DNA from: Candidatus Acidiferrum typicum
GTDB lineage: Bacteria > Acidobacteriota > Terriglobia > Acidiferrales > UBA7541
NCBI GenBank assembly: GCA_025463055.1
Contig: JAOAPV010000090.1
Span: forward strand, 1-64,000
Length of the DNA stretch: 64,000 nt
Direction: 5' to 3'
Below are positions 62,286 to 64,000 of the stretch, piece after piece (the stretch's first letter is position 1; each line of letters begins with the position of its first letter). The translations under genes were made by a program, and so were the position numbers. Below the pieces are notes generated by a model. That model saw only the letters and a program-made list of their open reading frames with translations, did no database searches and was not told the DNA's origin.

Positions 62286-63119
62286 CTACGGTTGCGCGGA
62301 CTCCACAGGTTTCGGAGCCAAAAGATCAATGACCACCGGGTCATCTAGTAAGGCCGCGAACGCAGGGTCTTTCTTCACTTCATTGATCTGGGCGTAGCCT
62401 TCCTCTTTCGACTTACGCAAATAGAAGATGGCGCGATCGAGATTCCCGGCTTCGGCAAATGATTTGGCTAGTAAGAAATAGAAGCGTCCACGGTCGGGCA
62501 CGGAACGATCCTGCAGAATAGAGCCCGTACGAGAGGAACCACGCTCGAAAAATTGCGGGTCTTTGGCTAAAGCGGTGCGAAACGCGGCGATGGAGTCATC
62601 GTATTTGCCCTGACTGAAATAGGCGTAGCCGAGATTGCTGTACAGCACGGGCATGTCGTCACGCATCTTGATCGCTTTTTGATAGGCGCGAACAGCTTTA
62701 CTGAATTTCTTGCGCTGATACCAGATAGTGCCAATGTTATTTTCGGCATCGGCATATTGCGGGTTGGCTTTCACGGCGCGTTCATAGTATTTCAGCGCCG
62801 CCGTCAAAGCGGTCTGCTGATGCAGAGCGATACCAAGCTTATTCAGGTAGACCGCGTTGTGCGGATTTTGGTCGCTGAGCGATCTGTACTGCTCCGTAGC
62901 TTCGCGATACTGCTTGCGCGCCATATATAGGTCGCCAAGCTCTTCGCCGCTAATCTGGCGCGCGGCAGGACTTGCCGGAGCATTGGAAACCTGAGACTGC
63001 GTCTGCATGGGAGAAACGAATGATTCTCTGCGAGAGTCGTCGCTGGTCTGGCCGATGGTTGGAAGGGTCAGGCTAACGAGGAGAAAACTAACGGGCAACG
63101 CCATTCGAAGACGATTCAT
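62286..63119 (-). CDS. Exported TPR-repeat protein
   Basis: 277 residues from ATG 63119. A signal peptide (MALPVSFLLVSLTLPTIGQT) is followed by four to five TPR units between ~55 and 240 (ELGDLYMARKQYREATEQYRSL, NKLGIALHQQTALTAALKYYERAVKAN, NNIGTIWYQRKKFSKAVRAYQKAI, SNLGYAYFSQGKYDDSIAAFRTAL). A periplasmic scaffold or assembly factor is likely. It is 99 bases upstream of the next TPR gene and just downstream of a penicillin-binding protein gene. Confidence 0.82.
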   Translation of the reverse strand: MNRLRMALPVSFLLVSLTLPTIGQTSDDSRRESFVSPMQTQSQVSNAPASPAARQISGEELGDLYMARKQYREATEQYRSLSDQNPHNAVYLNKLGIALHQQTALTAALKYYERAVKANPQYADAENNIGTIWYQRKKFSKAVRAYQKAIKMRDDMPVLYSNLGYAYFSQGKYDDSIAAFRTALAKDPQFFERGSSRTGSILQDRSVPDRGRFYFLLAKSFAEAGNLDRAIFYLRKSKEEGYAQINEVKKDPAFAALLDDPVVIDLLAPKPVESAQP

Positions 63120-63149
63120 GGCGAGTCTCCTTTTCTCCGGCCTATAGCC

Positions 63150-64000
63150 TTATTCCGGCTTCGATATCTCGTCGGGTTTTGGCTTGTCGGAGTCCTTCTT
63201 CTTACCCCCAAAGATACCAAAAATCTTCTTCAAAGGATTCTTTTTCTTTTCCTCTTCCTTGTCCTTGGCCTCCTTGGCTTCGGGCGTCTGTTGTGCCTGC
63301 TGACCTTGGCCGGTGGCATACGGCGGACGATTTGGATCATAAGGCAAAGCCTTGCCGTCAGCGTCCTTCGGAGGCTCCTTGGGCTGCCCTCCGCCAAAAA
63401 CGTGAGACAGCCAGGAACCAGCGGAAGTGAACACGTTGTGGCTCCCATGAATCTCGCAATATTGCGTGGGGGCGGAGCCAGCGATGTAAACCTCCTGGCG
63501 CGTGGTCGGGCAGTTAGAGGTGGCCAGTTCGAGAGATTCCGGGTCGATGAGCACGGACTGAATGCCTTCGGGAGCCTGGAAATCCTTTACGTCGCGGTAT
63601 TCCGAAAGCGCGGTGGCGTGGTTCATGAAGTCCGCCCAGATGGGAGCGGCAGCCACGGGACCGGAAAGGCCCAGGTCGCGATTGTCGTCAAAGCCAATCC
63701 AGACCACGCAAACGAGATTGGAGGTGAAGCCGGCAAACCAGGCATCGCGCGAGGTTCCCGTTTTTCCAGCCGCGGGCAGGGTGAAACCACGGGCGCGCAC
63801 GCCGGCGCCGGTGCCATGATTCAAAACGTCCTTAAGCACGCTAGTGACAAGATAAGCGACGCGTGGGTCGAGTGCGGTATGCGTTTGCGGCGTGATCCTC
63901 TCGAGGATTTCACCATCACCGCCGATAATATTGCGAATGAATTGTGGCTCGGCACGCATGCCGATATTGGCGAACGTAGTGTAGCCGGCGGCCACGTCCA
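63150..64000 (-). CDS. Class A penicillin-binding protein, C-terminal part (cut by right edge)
   Basis: Open to base 64000 on the minus strand, so only the last ~283 residues are seen. These include the KTGTS transpeptidase box (PAAGKTGTSRDAWFAGFT, ~75-92 of the visible part), DNRDLGLSGPVAAAPIWADFM, and a long Pro/Gln/Lys-rich tail with KEEEKKKNPLKKIFGIFGGKKK. This is the C-terminus of a PBP1A-like bifunctional peptidoglycan synthase. The catalytic Ser-x-x-Lys and the glycosyltransferase domain lie outside the window. Confidence 0.9.
   Translation of the reverse strand, partial: DVAAGYTTFANIGMRAEPQFIRNIIGGDGEILERITPQTHTALDPRVAYLVTSVLKDVLNHGTGAGVRARGFTLPAAGKTGTSRDAWFAGFTSNLVCVVWIGFDDNRDLGLSGPVAAAPIWADFMNHATALSEYRDVKDFQAPEGIQSVLIDPESLELATSNCPTTRQEVYIAGSAPTQYCEIHGSHNVFTSAGSWLSHVFGGGQPKEPPKDADGKALPYDPNRPPYATGQGQQAQQTPEAKEAKDKEEEKKKNPLKKIFGIFGGKKKDSDKPKPDEISKPE

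Overview
The window looks like a piece of a soil-type, Gram-negative bacterial chromosome, most likely Acidobacteriota. This is inferred from moderately high GC, the gene mix (Lnt, SPFH/NfeD, MetK-AhcY pair, WGxxGxxG small protein, YqjD/YqjE-like cassette) and the many alanine-rich secreted proteins; no rRNA is present to confirm it.

Bases 1-18,900 are an integrative and conjugative element (ICE)-like region. It holds a leftward tyrosine recombinase cut by the window edge, an SSB-like gene, a sigma-factor-like gene, and one long rightward transfer operon. The operon encodes VirB2/TrbC, VirB3/TrbD, VirB4/TrbE, a small membrane protein, VirB9/TrbG, VirB10/TrbI, VirB5/TrbJ, VirB6/TrbL and VirB8/TrbF, then two small unknowns and two tandem unknowns, the first with a replication-relaxation-like layout. 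A remarkable structured non-coding patch follows, then a small putative DNA-binding protein, the VirD4 coupling protein, VirB11/TrbB, a RepB-like primase and a second tyrosine recombinase. That recombinase points at the 3' end of tRNA-Gly(GCC), the likely attachment site. No classical HUH relaxase is visible. The left end of the element lies outside the window.

Bases 19,000-38,100 are ordinary chromosome: MsrB, a patatin/outer-membrane phospholipase, an SDR overlapping a cytochrome P460, a CaiB-type CoA-transferase, a PfkB sugar kinase split by a one-base frameshift, an alpha/beta hydrolase, a Tat-exported TIM-barrel protein, a three-gene YqjD/YqjE-like envelope-stress cassette, an AsmA-like protein, a GT35 glucan phosphorylase, HisC and a MerA-like flavoprotein.

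Bases 38,100-53,300 hold several genes with unusual upstream regions (G-tract promoters, a palindrome over a start codon), then glutamate synthase GltB with a downstream LysR regulator and a LysR-type dyad over the gltB promoter, the TldD/TldE protease pair, and the methyl-cycle pair MetK-AhcY with a foldable leader before metK.

Bases 53,500-64,000 carry inorganic pyrophosphatase and a leftward envelope block: a class A penicillin-binding protein (partial), two TPR proteins, NfeD protease, an SPFH/slipin, a SPOR-domain protein, apolipoprotein N-acyltransferase, and prfB with a canonical autoregulatory +1 frameshift site.
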